The notes under the pieces: generated by a model
The model's database searches: none
What the model was told of the DNA's origin: nothing
Seen by the model: only the letters and a program-made list of their open reading frames with translations
NCBI RefSeq assembly: GCF_018129405.1
Contig: NZ_JAFCLP010000015.1
Span: 118,519-182,518, forward strand
From: Bradyrhizobium iriomotense
GTDB taxonomy: Bacteria > Pseudomonadota > Alphaproteobacteria > Rhizobiales > Xanthobacteraceae
Reading direction: 5' to 3'
Length of the DNA: 64,000 bases
Translations under genes and position numbers: made by a program
In this document: piece by piece, positions 8,670-17,335 of the stretch
Position numbering within the stretch: position 1 is the first letter of the stretch
How the letters are laid out: every line of letters begins with the position of its first letter

Positions 8670-9760
8670 GTGCCATTTCGCCGAATCTCGACTTGGGTCG
8701 GGGGGATACATCGCCCGACCTGCAGGCGAAAACGGCTGCCGCGTATCGCGCGCTGATGCGGCGGCGGCTCGCCTGGCTTGCGCTATTGGCGCTGGTTGCG
8801 CTCGCGGCTTTCGTTGCCGATCTCGGCACCGGCCCGTCGCGGCTCGGGCTTGCCGGTGCGCTCGGTGGCATCTTTCGGCCGGACTCGCTGGCCGCGTCGG
8901 AGGCCGCGATCCTCTGGGAGGTTCGCCTGCCGCAGGCTGTCCTGGCGGTCCTGGTCGGGCTGGCGCTCGCGACCGCGGGCGCCGAGATGCAAACGATCCT
9001 CGATAATCCGCTCGCAAGTCCCTTCACCCTCGGTGTGTCGTCGGCGGCCTCATTCGGCGCGGCGCTGGCGATCGTGCTCGGTATCGGCATTCCCGGCGTG
9101 CCGCGGGCCTGGCTGATCTCGGCCAACGCCTTCATGTTCGCGACGATCGTCGTCCTGGTGTTGCAAGCGGTGGTGCGCTGGCGCGGCTCGGGTACGGACA
9201 TCCTTGTGCTCTGCGGCATTGCGCTGTTCTTCACCTTCAACGCGCTGGTCGCGCTGACGCAGTTTCTGGCGAGCCAGCAAGCGCTTCAGCAACTCGTATT
9301 CTGGACCATGGGCAGCCTGTCGCGCGCGAGCTGGGACAAGCTGGGGGTGCTCGCCGTCGCGCTCCTCGCCACCTTGCCGTTCGCCTGGCGCGCAGCCTGG
9401 CCAATGATGGCGCTGCGGCTCGGCGAAGACCGCGCGCGCAGCCTTGGCATCAATATCATGTGGCTGCGCCTGATGGCGCTGTTGCGCGTCAGCCTGATGA
9501 CCTCGACTGCGATCGCCTTCGTCGGCACGATCGGCTTCGTCGGGCTTGCGGGCCCGCACATCGCACGGCTCGCGATCGGTGAAGATCACCGGCTTCTGTT
9601 GCCCGCAAGCGCCTTGACCGGGGCAGCCATCATGTCGCTGGCATCGGTCGCGTCCAAGACGATCATTCCGGGCGTGCTGCTTCCGATTGGGGTCGTCACC
9701 GCGATGGTGGGGCTCCCCGTGTTCTTCTCGCTGATCTTCAGTCGGCGCCGGACGGTCTGA
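8666..9760 (+). CDS. FecCD-family iron-siderophore ABC transporter permease
   Basis: The 364-residue protein has about nine to ten hydrophobic helices. It carries the FecCD family signatures LPQAVLAVLVGLALATAGAE, NPLASPFTLGVSSAA and GFVGLAGPHIAR. It starts at ATG 8666, overlapping the binding-protein stop (ATGA). Only one permease gene is present before the ATPase, so a homodimeric channel (BtuC-like) is expected, unlike FepD/FepG pairs. Confidence 0.92.
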   Translation: MSAISPNLDLGRGDTSPDLQAKTAAAYRALMRRRLAWLALLALVALAAFVADLGTGPSRLGLAGALGGIFRPDSLAASEAAILWEVRLPQAVLAVLVGLALATAGAEMQTILDNPLASPFTLGVSSAASFGAALAIVLGIGIPGVPRAWLISANAFMFATIVVLVLQAVVRWRGSGTDILVLCGIALFFTFNALVALTQFLASQQALQQLVFWTMGSLSRASWDKLGVLAVALLATLPFAWRAAWPMMALRLGEDRARSLGINIMWLRLMALLRVSLMTSTAIAFVGTIGFVGLAGPHIARLAIGEDHRLLLPASALTGAAIMSLASVASKTIIPGVLLPIGVVTAMVGLPVFFSLIFSRRRTV

Positions 9761-9762
9761 CA

Positions 9763-10530
9763 ATGGCCGGCCTCGACATCGAAAATGTGCGGGCAGGTTA
9801 TCGCGGGCGCGAGGTGCTGACGGGCCTGTCGCTGCCGCCGATCGAGCAGGGGTGTATCACTGCGATGGTCGGGCCGAACGGCGCAGGCAAGACCACGCTT
9901 CTGCGTGTGCTCGCGGGGCTGTTGCCGGCCACCGGCAGCGTGCGGCTGGATGGATCAAACCTGCTGGATACTCCGACCGCCGAGCGGGCGCGCAACGTCG
10001 CCTTCATGCCGCAGTTCGTGCCGCAGCGGCTATCGCTGACGGTCGTCGAGGCCGTCATCGCGGCCCTGCGCGCCTCGCCGATGGATACGGAGAGGACAAG
10101 TGTCGATGCGCAGCAGCGCGCGCTCGAAGCGCTGGATCGCCTGAAAATCCTCGATCTTGCGCTTCAGCCGTTCGACACGCTTTCCGGCGGTCAGCGTCAG
10201 TTGGCCAGCCTCGCGCAGGCGCTGGTGCGGCAGCCACGGCTGCTGCTGTTGGACGAGCCGACCAGCGCGCTGGATCTACGCTATCAGCAACAGGTAATCG
10301 GCAATGTGCGTCAGGAGGCGCGCAAGGGCACGATCGTGATCATGGTGCTGCACGATCTCCAGGCCGCGGCATCATGGGCCGATACGGTGACGGTCTTGAG
10401 CGGGGGGCGGCTGTTCGCGCATGGCCACCCACGGGATGTTATCACGACGCCGACACTGAGGCAGGTCTATGGCATCGACGCCGTCGTCGAGCAGACTGCG
10501 CGTGGCGGCGTTCACATTCAAGTCGAATAA
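9763..10530 (+). CDS. ABC transporter ATP-binding protein, iron-siderophore (FecE/FhuC-like)
   Basis: The 255-residue ATPase has all core motifs: Walker A GPNGAGKTT (near residues 37-45), ABC signature LSGGQRQ, Walker B LLLLDEPTSALD, and switch His in VLHD. It begins two bases after the permease stop. It is the last gene of the siderophore transcription unit and should drive import across the inner membrane. Confidence 0.93.
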   Translation: MAGLDIENVRAGYRGREVLTGLSLPPIEQGCITAMVGPNGAGKTTLLRVLAGLLPATGSVRLDGSNLLDTPTAERARNVAFMPQFVPQRLSLTVVEAVIAALRASPMDTERTSVDAQQRALEALDRLKILDLALQPFDTLSGGQRQLASLAQALVRQPRLLLLDEPTSALDLRYQQQVIGNVRQEARKGTIVIMVLHDLQAAASWADTVTVLSGGRLFAHGHPRDVITTPTLRQVYGIDAVVEQTARGGVHIQVE

Positions 10531-11044
10531 TGTAGCTGTGGGTTGTTTGCCTGGCATTGCTGTGAAGGTGAGTGGTCGTCGTGGCCCCGCGGCGCGATTG
10601 CATGAAGTGATCCGATTTCATCATGTCCCTCACGCTCTATTGAGGCGTTTCCTTAACGATGCTCACGTTGCGGCGCGTGTAGCTTACTCGTCGGGACGTT
10701 GGATCAACGCTGACTTCATTGCTCAGGCTGTTTGCCAGTTCCGATTGAATGTGGGTCGTTCTTAGCGTTCTCTTGGTGTGTTCGGGGCGCAATGTGAATG
10801 GAGGCGGGAATGGCTCCAGCGGAAAAGCACCAATTTTCAGAGGAACCGAGTGGACGCCGCCGTGCGTGTGCACTCGGGCTTTGGTGTGCATCATGTGTGC
10901 ACTGAGAGTTCAGGTCTGCCATTTAGGCTTCCAAATAAGGGGTTTCATTCTGGAAAGGGGCAAAATATATCAAGACTCACCGCTGGATTTCCCAATCGGT
11001 CAAATCCCTTACCGGGTCCAAAGGCGCAAAAATAGATCACCGAA
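10531..11044. other. Non-coding stretch between siderophore operon and native dusA start
   Basis: No frame here has a convincing start signal, domain or conserved pattern, and no tRNA cloverleaf was found. It should hold the 3' end of the siderophore mRNA and the original promoter of dusA, now separated from the dusA body by the inserted element. No clear rho-independent terminator was seen. Confidence 0.4.
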
Positions 11045-11176
11045 ATGAATGACTTAGGCCGAAAATTCTCCACGGCCCCCATGATGGATTGGACCGATCG
11101 CACGCGAGCGAATCAAAAAGTCCTTGCGGCACAAGGACTTTCTCAAAATTCAAAAATGAGCAGATGTGCGATGTAG
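11045..11176 (+). pseudogene. dusA: Orphaned 5' end of native dusA (tRNA-dihydrouridine synthase A)
   Basis: ATG 11045 opens a 43-codon frame whose residues 9-19 read STAPMMDWTDR, the conserved N-terminus of DusA. From about 11101 the frame enters element sequence and ends at TAG 11174-11176. The same APMMDWTDR appears in the intact dusA at 35837-36853. This is the chromosomal dusA start left behind by integration at 11075-11100. Confidence 0.85.
11075..11100. repeat. attL: left attachment site in dusA
   Basis: GCCCCCATGATGGA (11075-11088) is repeated exactly at 35888-35901. The match continues at 23 of 26 positions to 35913; the three differences fall at codon third positions of dusA. It lies inside the orphaned dusA start. 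dusA is an established integration hot spot for tyrosine-recombinase elements. Confidence 0.85.
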
Positions 11177-11190
11177 TATTTTCGTCGTAC

Positions 11191-11481
11191 CTAGCTCGCA
11201 AGCTGACGACATTCCTTAAGAGCGGCAGCGCGCCGGGCGTCGAGGTAATCGGCCAAGTCCTGAAGGTGGACGCCCTTGGCACACTTTTGACTCGCCTCCA
11301 TGCGGACGAGCGGGATCATGATTTCGCCTGCGCCAACCTTCCGAATGAACTTCGCCGGATCGAGATGCGAGAAGTAGTCGCGGCACAGTTCTTCCACCGG
11401 GATAATGGCTTTGCCACCGTACTGCGCCATAAGCAGAAAAGCGGTGTTGAGGGTCGGGGAGTGGGTAGCTGCTTTGCTCAT
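11191..11481 (-). CDS. PrtN-like pyocin activator / excisionase-type regulator
   Basis: The 96-residue protein contains LNTAFLLMAQYGG, VEELCRDYFSHL and KGVHLQDLADYLD, the hallmark pattern of the pyocin activator PrtN family. PrtN activates pyocin genes in Pseudomonas; relatives on integrated elements are small DNA-binding proteins often found near element ends. It lies immediately inside attL and reads toward it. It may act as a recombination directionality factor or an activator of element genes. The family is clear, the role is inferred. Confidence 0.8.
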   Translation of the reverse strand: MSKAATHSPTLNTAFLLMAQYGGKAIIPVEELCRDYFSHLDPAKFIRKVGAGEIMIPLVRMEASQKCAKGVHLQDLADYLDARRAAALKECRQLAS

Positions 11482-11648
11482 GAGATGGATGCTAATTCGG
11501 CGCAGCGGCGACTCAAGCTGTTCTGGTCTCCCTTACGACGCACTCGCGAGCGGCGTACCCGCGCCTTCGTTAATTGCCGACGCATTAGGCCGCGCCGGAG
11601 CGCAGGGCCGCCGCCAGGCACTACCTAATGCCACGCTCCTTCACGTTA

Positions 11649-12860
11649 TCAGCTTTCCAAGTAGTGCCGATGCCATTTGATCTGGCTTTCACTGACCTGA
11701 TAGCGCCCGTCCATCATTGCAGCCTTATCGCGGTCAGCACCCACGATTACACGACCCAACTCCTGAATGCGGTCGAAGCACTCAAGGATCTCATTTGAGC
11801 GTTCCAGTATGCCCTCGCTGGATATGGGTTCGCCTTTGTACGTGTACATATGTTCGACCTCATCCAACAACCTTTTGTAGTCCGTAAGGATCGGCCTCAT
11901 GAACATCAACGCGACATCCTCGACTTCGGGAGGAACGTCTTTATCGCCAAACAAAAGCTTGGCGAGTTGAAGCGCTGATTCCCACGCCCCGCTTTCCCTC
12001 CCCTGCACCAATCGCTCCTTCATCAATTCGACGAAGCTCGCCTTGCCATACTGGAACGGCGCGTGGGGCCAGCCGTTCTGGATGTAAAAATCATACATGC
12101 CGTGCGGAAACAGCGAACGGATAGTCTTGTCGGTCGCGATTTTATTTATCTCCACCGGACGAGCCGCAGCCAGCTTGTTGCTCAGATAAGCGAACATGAT
12201 CTCGGCGATCTGGCGAACTGAATAAACGCCCTGAGATGCCTCACCCAACAGCGCAGAGATCATAGTTAGTTCAGCCTTGGTGGCGAACTTTTCCAGCCAT
12301 TCCGTTGAGGCCCGTCGCAGACGCACGTCAATGGGATGCGGAGGTTGCGTCAGCTTTCGAGCGTTTTCGAGCGCCACCCTGTAGCGGTGTATCCAGTACT
12401 TCGTGCGGCTTGGCGGCTCCAGGAACACGTCGCCATAAGCCACCTCCAGCTCCCGCGCGAGCCATTCCTCCTGCTGACGCTTGAACACGCCGATGCGAGC
12501 GTCGTGCAACATCCCACCGAGGTCCTTCAAGACCGGGTGGGTCCGCGCCCTGACGCCGAACATCTCCTCCAGCTTTGTCTTCTCTGCGTCTCCTTCAACG
12601 ATGTAAGGAGCCTGGTCTACCCAGAAGATGATGGGTGCAGGATCTCCAATGCGGAACAAGCGCTGCCGGTATGTATCAGGCACAAGCCCGGTCAGGTCGT
12701 AGCCTTCTGCATTTTCGAAATGCAGAAAAGAGCTAATATTGAAATCAGCATCCATCTCGGGCAGATACATTGAGTTGCCCGCCAGGAAGACGGGCACGCC
12801 GATTGAATCGACTGATGAAAGTCGAATAGCAGCACACACGGCTAGAGCTTCGGGTATCAC
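11649..12860 (-). CDS. Conserved protein of unknown function, second gene of a coupled pair
   Basis: About 403 residues from GTG 12860, which overlaps the preceding gene's stop by four bases (GTGA). The frame is open to 12899 but the coupled start is more likely. The protein is soluble-looking, mixed alpha/beta with charged helices, and shows no motif I can name. Its N-terminal part contains YLPEMDADFNISSFLHFENAEG; the C-terminal part is helical. Co-translation with 12857-13717 suggests a two-component functional unit. As cargo near an element end, a toxin-antitoxin or defence role is possible but not shown. Confidence 0.7.
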   Translation of the reverse strand: MIPEALAVCAAIRLSSVDSIGVPVFLAGNSMYLPEMDADFNISSFLHFENAEGYDLTGLVPDTYRQRLFRIGDPAPIIFWVDQAPYIVEGDAEKTKLEEMFGVRARTHPVLKDLGGMLHDARIGVFKRQQEEWLARELEVAYGDVFLEPPSRTKYWIHRYRVALENARKLTQPPHPIDVRLRRASTEWLEKFATKAELTMISALLGEASQGVYSVRQIAEIMFAYLSNKLAAARPVEINKIATDKTIRSLFPHGMYDFYIQNGWPHAPFQYGKASFVELMKERLVQGRESGAWESALQLAKLLFGDKDVPPEVEDVALMFMRPILTDYKRLLDEVEHMYTYKGEPISSEGILERSNEILECFDRIQELGRVIVGADRDKAAMMDGRYQVSESQIKWHRHYLES

Positions 12861-13717
12861 AGATTGATGCCTGTGCGCTTGTAGACTCGCTCTACACACT
12901 CATAAATGAGTCCGTAGTGCTGGCTGATGTTTATCGGCAGGAGTCGATAGGTCTCAACGACCTTGGTCAGTTCTTTCAAGGCCTCCATCACGTGGGGTGT
13001 TCTCGCGTACTCTTCTGGGATGACGACACCCAGCAGATTTTCCTTTTTAAGCGGGATATCCTGCTCTACCTGAAGTTCAATTACCGCACCCCGATCATCG
13101 CAATCGGTGGTCGAGCCTTCCTTGTACAGTTTTGAAACCGCCAGCACCTTGGCATGGCTCATGTCGAGCAAATGCTCTTCCTTGAGCTTCCTCTGGTCAT
13201 TGGCATCTCGGTCCACGTACCGGCGCGGCGTCTCGAAATAAAGGGAAATGAGCCGACCGATCTGGTCCTGATCGGTGCCGACGTTGAAATCATCCAATTT
13301 GAAGGCGGTGAGATAGTCCGGCATCCTTCCCCGTTCGAAGGCGCCCGTATCGAACGGATGTATTCGCTTCAGCGGCGGTGGGGTGCTGAAGCGCATCACG
13401 AACACAGATGGCAGTTGCCACGACTCCGGGTTCAGCGCGTCCTTGCCCTTATAGGCAGCGCGGCCGACAAACAGGTAACACAGCTTCTCGCCTTTGAAGA
13501 CGTTGCACTTCACAGCGAGAAGCTTCTCTTCCTCCAAGATCGGAATCAGGTGGCTCGAAGCCGTACTGTGAATCCAGGGAGGGCTCTTCGGAACAGCCAG
13601 GTTGCTGTTCGTTAGAAAGTCATGGAGGTTTACTTCTCTCGGTTTGACGACCATCGGCCAGTCCATAAGCTGCGGCAAATCACCGTGCTGCCAATCTATC
13701 AAAATCGGTTGAGACAA
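12857..13717 (-). CDS. Uncharacterised protein, first gene of a coupled pair (possible ART-like toxin)
   Basis: 286 residues from a TTG at 13717; no good Shine-Dalgarno is visible, so the start could lie a little downstream. Residues near 50-90 read WIHSTASSHLIPILEEEKL and then KGEKLCYLFVGRAAY. An early His before a short helix followed by a Tyr-containing beta strand recalls the start of some ADP-ribosyltransferase folds, but no catalytic Glu motif is evident, so this is only a suggestion. It is translationally coupled to the 403-residue protein at 11649-12860. Confidence 0.65.
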   Translation of the reverse strand: MSQPILIDWQHGDLPQLMDWPMVVKPREVNLHDFLTNSNLAVPKSPPWIHSTASSHLIPILEEEKLLAVKCNVFKGEKLCYLFVGRAAYKGKDALNPESWQLPSVFVMRFSTPPPLKRIHPFDTGAFERGRMPDYLTAFKLDDFNVGTDQDQIGRLISLYFETPRRYVDRDANDQRKLKEEHLLDMSHAKVLAVSKLYKEGSTTDCDDRGAVIELQVEQDIPLKKENLLGVVIPEEYARTPHVMEALKELTKVVETYRLLPINISQHYGLIYECVERVYKRTGINL

Positions 13718-13746
13718 GTAGCTTCACAACCCGCTATCCCCACTAC

Positions 13747-13956
13747 TCAACCGAAATGTCGGGCTATCCCGTGGGCGATTAGCACCACCGTGCCGAGAGG
13801 CACGAGTACGCCGGCCAGGACGGCCAACAGCATGAGGACAAACCCCCGGTCCCGGCCAAAGGCTCGAACAACGGTCTCGGACTGAGATAGGATTCCACCC
13901 ATCCCTACCGTGAATCTTGCCAGGGTCGGTTCATGCTTTTGCGTGGCTTTAGCCAT
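13747..13956 (-). CDS. Small single-pass membrane protein
   Basis: 69 residues from ATG 13956, preceded by GGAG. The N-terminal half is polar; residues ~42-63 form one hydrophobic helix (FVLMLLAVLAGVLVPLGTVV). It has no recognised family. It lies just upstream of the coupled pair on the same strand and could be transcribed with it. Confidence 0.5.
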   Translation of the reverse strand: MAKATQKHEPTLARFTVGMGGILSQSETVVRAFGRDRGFVLMLLAVLAGVLVPLGTVVLIAHGIARHFG

Positions 13957-14571
13957 GCCCGTCTCCGAAAGTGAGCCTCCGGGATATTCCCGGCCCGTAC
14001 CGTACGACCATTCCCCGGCCGTCAACCGCTAACAACGCACCACGACTAGCCCCATCGAGTTTGCAGTTTGGAAAAACCTCTTTGACGCTTCATCCAACAC
14101 CAATGGTTATTTCATCAAATCGCAACGCACCAGCCGCGTAGGGCTCCGGAAAGCGCCTTTTATTCTCGTTATTTCAACGGGTTATGCGCGCTCCAGGAGT
14201 GCTTAGAGCAAGCTAGCAAACCTGCTGTCCAAATTTTGGAAAAGTCGTCCGAAACTACGGATTCGTCGGGTGGGGCTGATCGGCCGGAGCGTCAAACGCC
14301 CAGCCATCCGCAACGCGCGATGACGTGTCCCGGCCCGTGCTGGATGATGTCCGCAGGATGCCCGGCCCGGTTCGTGGAACGATGGATCGTGTCCGTCTGA
14401 TCTGTGCAGCACGACCACGGCCATCGGACAGTACGGCGTCGGCGATCCCATCGTTGATCCGTTGCAGGCCGGGGCAGGCGAGCACGGCCGTTACCCGTCT
14501 CAGGAGCGCTCATAGACCATGCCGTTCATTCCAGGCCGCAACGGTTAGGCCAACAAACATAGAGCGTATCG
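13957..14571. other. 615-bp stretch without a supported gene
   Basis: Several short frames overlap on both strands at 14203-14711, but none has a conserved motif or a good start. Codon patterns compete between frames, as in decayed coding DNA. No tRNA or terminator hairpin was recognised. Confidence 0.35.
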
Positions 14572-14790
14572 TTACCGGGGCGGCTTCAACAACTCTGGCA
14601 GCCGGGAGATTGCCTTTGCAATCCGCCTTGCCTCATCGCGGGAGAGAAATTGGTGGGCATACTGGTAGCCGGTGCGGTGCAGGTCTTCGCGGTGCGGGAC
14701 GCCGCAGATGAAAAAGCCGCTGGCATCCTTCACTTCGAACCCGTCTTTCCGCTCTTCCATCGCCCATGGCGCTGGGAAGCGCCTCACCAC
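14572..14790 (-). CDS. Small conserved rhizobial hypothetical protein
   Basis: 72 residues beginning at GTG 14790 (or 14787) after GGAAGGAA. The pattern RRFPAPW, then a segment DGFEVKDASG, and near the end LSRDEARRIAKAISRLPELL is that of a short protein repeated many times in Bradyrhizobium genomes. No biochemical function is known to me. It overlaps the end of the upstream coiled-coil gene by seven bases. Confidence 0.65.
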   Translation of the reverse strand: MVRRFPAPWAMEERKDGFEVKDASGFFICGVPHREDLHRTGYQYAHQFLSRDEARRIAKAISRLPELLKPPR

Positions 14791-15017
14791 TTCCTTCCGC
14801 CCAGCACCCGCTTCTTGGTCTCAGGCGGGTTAGCCTTCTTCATCTCGTCGCGCTGAGCGACGAGCTGATCCACCTTCGCTTGCATGCGAGCCAGAAGAGC
14901 TTCGGCCGAGGCTGTTCCTATCCCGGCTCGTTGAAGTTGGAGGATTTCCTTACGCTGCCGGCCAATCTGCGCGCGCATACGATCGATCTCGGAGCGGACA
15001 TATTCGAGTGTGGGCAT
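14784..15017 (-). CDS. Small coiled-coil protein
   Basis: 77 residues from ATG 15017. Almost the whole chain is charged and helical, with heptad-like spacing (EYVRSEIDRMRAQIGRQRKE; LLARMQAKVDQLVAQRDEMK). The longer frame to 15146 lacks a better start. The function is unknown; the overlap with 14572-14790 suggests co-transcription. Confidence 0.5.
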   Translation of the reverse strand: MPTLEYVRSEIDRMRAQIGRQRKEILQLQRAGIGTASAEALLARMQAKVDQLVAQRDEMKKANPPETKKRVLGGRKW

Positions 15018-15214
15018 GACCAAACCTATCGATCGCTCAAATAGAACAAAATAAGAACACAAGTCAAGACTAACGGTTGCGAAGAGCCGATCGAGGTTCG
15101 CATTCCCGCGTGCAGATGGGCACAAGCCGGCAGCTCCACCGAGCATTAACGGTTAAGCTGTTATTGCCGGTGATGGACGACCGAGGTCATCGAGGGTGCG
15201 ACGCGGGGACGATC

Positions 15215-15994
15215 ATGGCCGAAACGCAGATTGAATGGACCGACGCCACCTGGAACCCTGTTGCAGGCTGCTCAATCGTCAGTTCCGGTTGCACGAATTG
15301 CTACGCCATGGAGATGGCGAGGCGCCTTCAGGCGATGAATGTCCCGAAATATAAGGGACTCACACGCCGTAGTGGAAAGCGAACTGTTTGGAACGGAGTT
15401 GTCCGAGAGGACAAAGCGGCTTTGGATATTCCATTGCGCTGGAAGAAGTCGCGGAAGATTTTCGTAAACTCGATGTCTGACCTGTTTCACGAGCGAGTCA
15501 CGGATGCGTTCATTCAGAAAGTATGGGCGGTGATGCGCGCTACGCCGCATCATCACTATCAGATACTCACCAAACGTCCGGAGCGGATGGCTGCGCTCGT
15601 TCGCTCGAAGATCGACGAAGTCTTACCAAACGTGTGGCTGGGCACCAGCGTAGAGAATGCCGACGTCAACGATCGTATCAACCACCTCCGCACCGTGCCG
15701 GCCGCAATTCGCTTCATTTCATTTGAACCGCTGATCGGTTCGGTTGGAGCTGTGGACCTTCGCGATATCCATTGGGCCATCGTGGGGGGAGAGAGTGGAA
15801 GGTCAGCTCGTCCGATCCGCGAAGAATGGATCGATGAGATCTTCGATTCTTGTGCATCGCACAACACTGCGTTTTTCTTCAAGCAGTGGGGGACATGGGG
15901 GAAAGACAACAAGCGCCGTTCCAAGAAAGCTAACGGCCGTGTATATCGCGATAAGGTTTGGGACGAGATGCCGAAGGCTTCGCTCGCGCTCTGA
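15215..15994 (+). CDS. Phage Gp37/Gp68-like (DUF5131) three-Cys-motif protein
   Basis: About 259 residues from ATG 15215. The opening ETQIEWTDATWNPVAGCS and the cluster Cys19, Cys26, Cys29 (CX6CX2C) define the phage Gp37/Gp68 (DUF5131) family. Further landmarks are HYQILTKRPERM, WLGTSVEN, FISFEPLIG and GGESG. The arrangement recalls a TIM-barrel radical-SAM-like or SPL-like fold with a Cys-bound cluster, although the spacing is not the canonical CX3CX2C. It is followed after 39 bases by its usual partner, TcmP. The molecular role is unknown; a nucleic-acid or nucleotide modification role is conceivable. Confidence 0.85.
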   Translation: MAETQIEWTDATWNPVAGCSIVSSGCTNCYAMEMARRLQAMNVPKYKGLTRRSGKRTVWNGVVREDKAALDIPLRWKKSRKIFVNSMSDLFHERVTDAFIQKVWAVMRATPHHHYQILTKRPERMAALVRSKIDEVLPNVWLGTSVENADVNDRINHLRTVPAAIRFISFEPLIGSVGAVDLRDIHWAIVGGESGRSARPIREEWIDEIFDSCASHNTAFFFKQWGTWGKDNKRRSKKANGRVYRDKVWDEMPKASLAL

Positions 15995-16033
15995 GAAAGA
16001 TGCCTTGGGTTACCAGCATTTTCTCAGGGGACA

Positions 16034-17299
16034 ATGTCGAAGAAACCATATTCGTGGCTGACGGGTGCCGTCCTTGAGGAGCACTCAAGGCGCAAGCATA
16101 AGGTCGTTGGCGAATATATTGCGCGATACCTGGCGGTTCGTTGTCAGTTGCCTCAGCAATCTCGATTTCGACTTGCCATCGTCGATGGTTTTGCGGGTGG
16201 CGGTCGATACAAGTGCGGCAGTCCGGGTTCGCCACTTATCTTCATAAATGAGCTGCGTGCTGCAGCGGAACAGTTCAACATTAAGCGTCAAGCCGAGGGG
16301 ATGTCTCCGCTTGACATCGAATGTCTACTCGTCCTGAACGACTTTGACGAAGACACCATCGAACTGCTGAAAAAGAACGCCGCCCCCCTGATCGCCGAAA
16401 TCAGTGCAAATGTGCCGAGGCTGCACCTTCGCGTCGAGTACCGGAACGAGAAATTTGATGAACTCTATCCCGAAGTGAAGCAACTGCTAGAGCGCGGTAG
16501 CTATCACAACGTCCTATTCAATCTTGATCAGTGCGGCACGGGAAGTGTTGAAATAAACACGATTGGTAACATCGTTGCGTCGTTCACATCGGTAGAAATT
16601 TTCTATACGTTCGGTATTCAAACGCTTCTCACGTTCCTACATCAGACTGATCGGGCTACGTTAGCCAAGCAGCTAGCACCATTTGGCGTTAACGCGAGTG
16701 ACCTGTCGCAGCTAGATGGCCTGATGAGCAAGGATACGTGGCTAGGAGCGGCCGAGCGTCTCGTATTTGAGTCCTTCCGGAAGTGTGCGAGCTACGTTAG
16801 CCCGTTTTCGATTCATAACCCTGACGGCTGGCGCTATTGGCTCATTCATTTCGCAAACTCGGTTCGCGCTCGCCAGGAATACAATAACGTGCTGCATCAG
16901 AACAGTAGCACCCAAGCGCACTACGGCCGTTCGGGTTTGCACATGCTATCCTACGACCCTAGCGAAGCGGACAGCATGCTATATCTGTTCGACGAGACTG
17001 GAAGGGCCGAGGCGCGAAAGCAGCTTCATGATGACATTCCACGGCTCATCACAAACTACGGCGACGCAATTCCAGTTGGCGACTTTTACGCGAGTATCTA
17101 CAATGCGACGCCGGCTCACATGCTCGACATTAATTCAGCGATCATAGAAAATCCGGACCTTGAGGTTATCACCGAGCAAGGCGGTGGCGAGCGACGCAAA
17201 GCCAACACGATCAAAACCGGCGATATACTGCGACTAAAGCAGCAGCGCAGTTTTTTCCCGATCTTTTTCAACGACCAGAACGGGCGCGGAAAGAAGTGA
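16034..17299 (+). CDS. tcmP: Three-Cys-motif partner protein TcmP
   Basis: 421 residues starting at ATG 16034 after CAGGGG. The N-terminal region KHKVVGEYIARYL and the motif VDGFAGGGRYKCGSPGSPL (residues ~50-66) match the TcmP family, named for its genomic pairing with three-Cys-motif proteins. The FAGGG loop resembles a Rossmann methyltransferase SAM-binding loop, and NLDQCGTG could be the motif IV region; the reaction is unproven. Its codons are richer in A/T than the chromosome. It probably forms one operon with the genes before and after it. Confidence 0.85.
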   Translation: MSKKPYSWLTGAVLEEHSRRKHKVVGEYIARYLAVRCQLPQQSRFRLAIVDGFAGGGRYKCGSPGSPLIFINELRAAAEQFNIKRQAEGMSPLDIECLLVLNDFDEDTIELLKKNAAPLIAEISANVPRLHLRVEYRNEKFDELYPEVKQLLERGSYHNVLFNLDQCGTGSVEINTIGNIVASFTSVEIFYTFGIQTLLTFLHQTDRATLAKQLAPFGVNASDLSQLDGLMSKDTWLGAAERLVFESFRKCASYVSPFSIHNPDGWRYWLIHFANSVRARQEYNNVLHQNSSTQAHYGRSGLHMLSYDPSEADSMLYLFDETGRAEARKQLHDDIPRLITNYGDAIPVGDFYASIYNATPAHMLDINSAIIENPDLEVITEQGGGERRKANTIKTGDILRLKQQRSFFPIFFNDQNGRGKK

Positions 17300-17335
17300 G
17301 CATGCCGTTTCAAAGCGCTCGATGGCTCGCCCTGA

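Noticed and set aside
10637-10894. 85-codon minus-strand frame before the orphaned dusA start
   Set aside because: No similarity pattern or start signal; likely chance.
11040-11180. tRNA gene as integration target
   Set aside because: No cloverleaf; the repeat lies in dusA codons instead.
13022-13048. Toxin ADP-ribosyltransferase catalytic motif
   Set aside because: A fold resemblance was considered for the 286-residue protein, but no EXE or ARTT motif is evident here, so the call was kept as unknown.
14203-14711. Overlapping short frames on both strands
   Set aside because: No consistent frame, motif or ribosome-binding site; possibly decayed DNA.
16034-17299. Restriction-modification methyltransferase
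   Set aside because: The FAGGG loop recalls a SAM site, but the full pattern is that of TcmP and no target-recognition domain or nuclease is adjacent.
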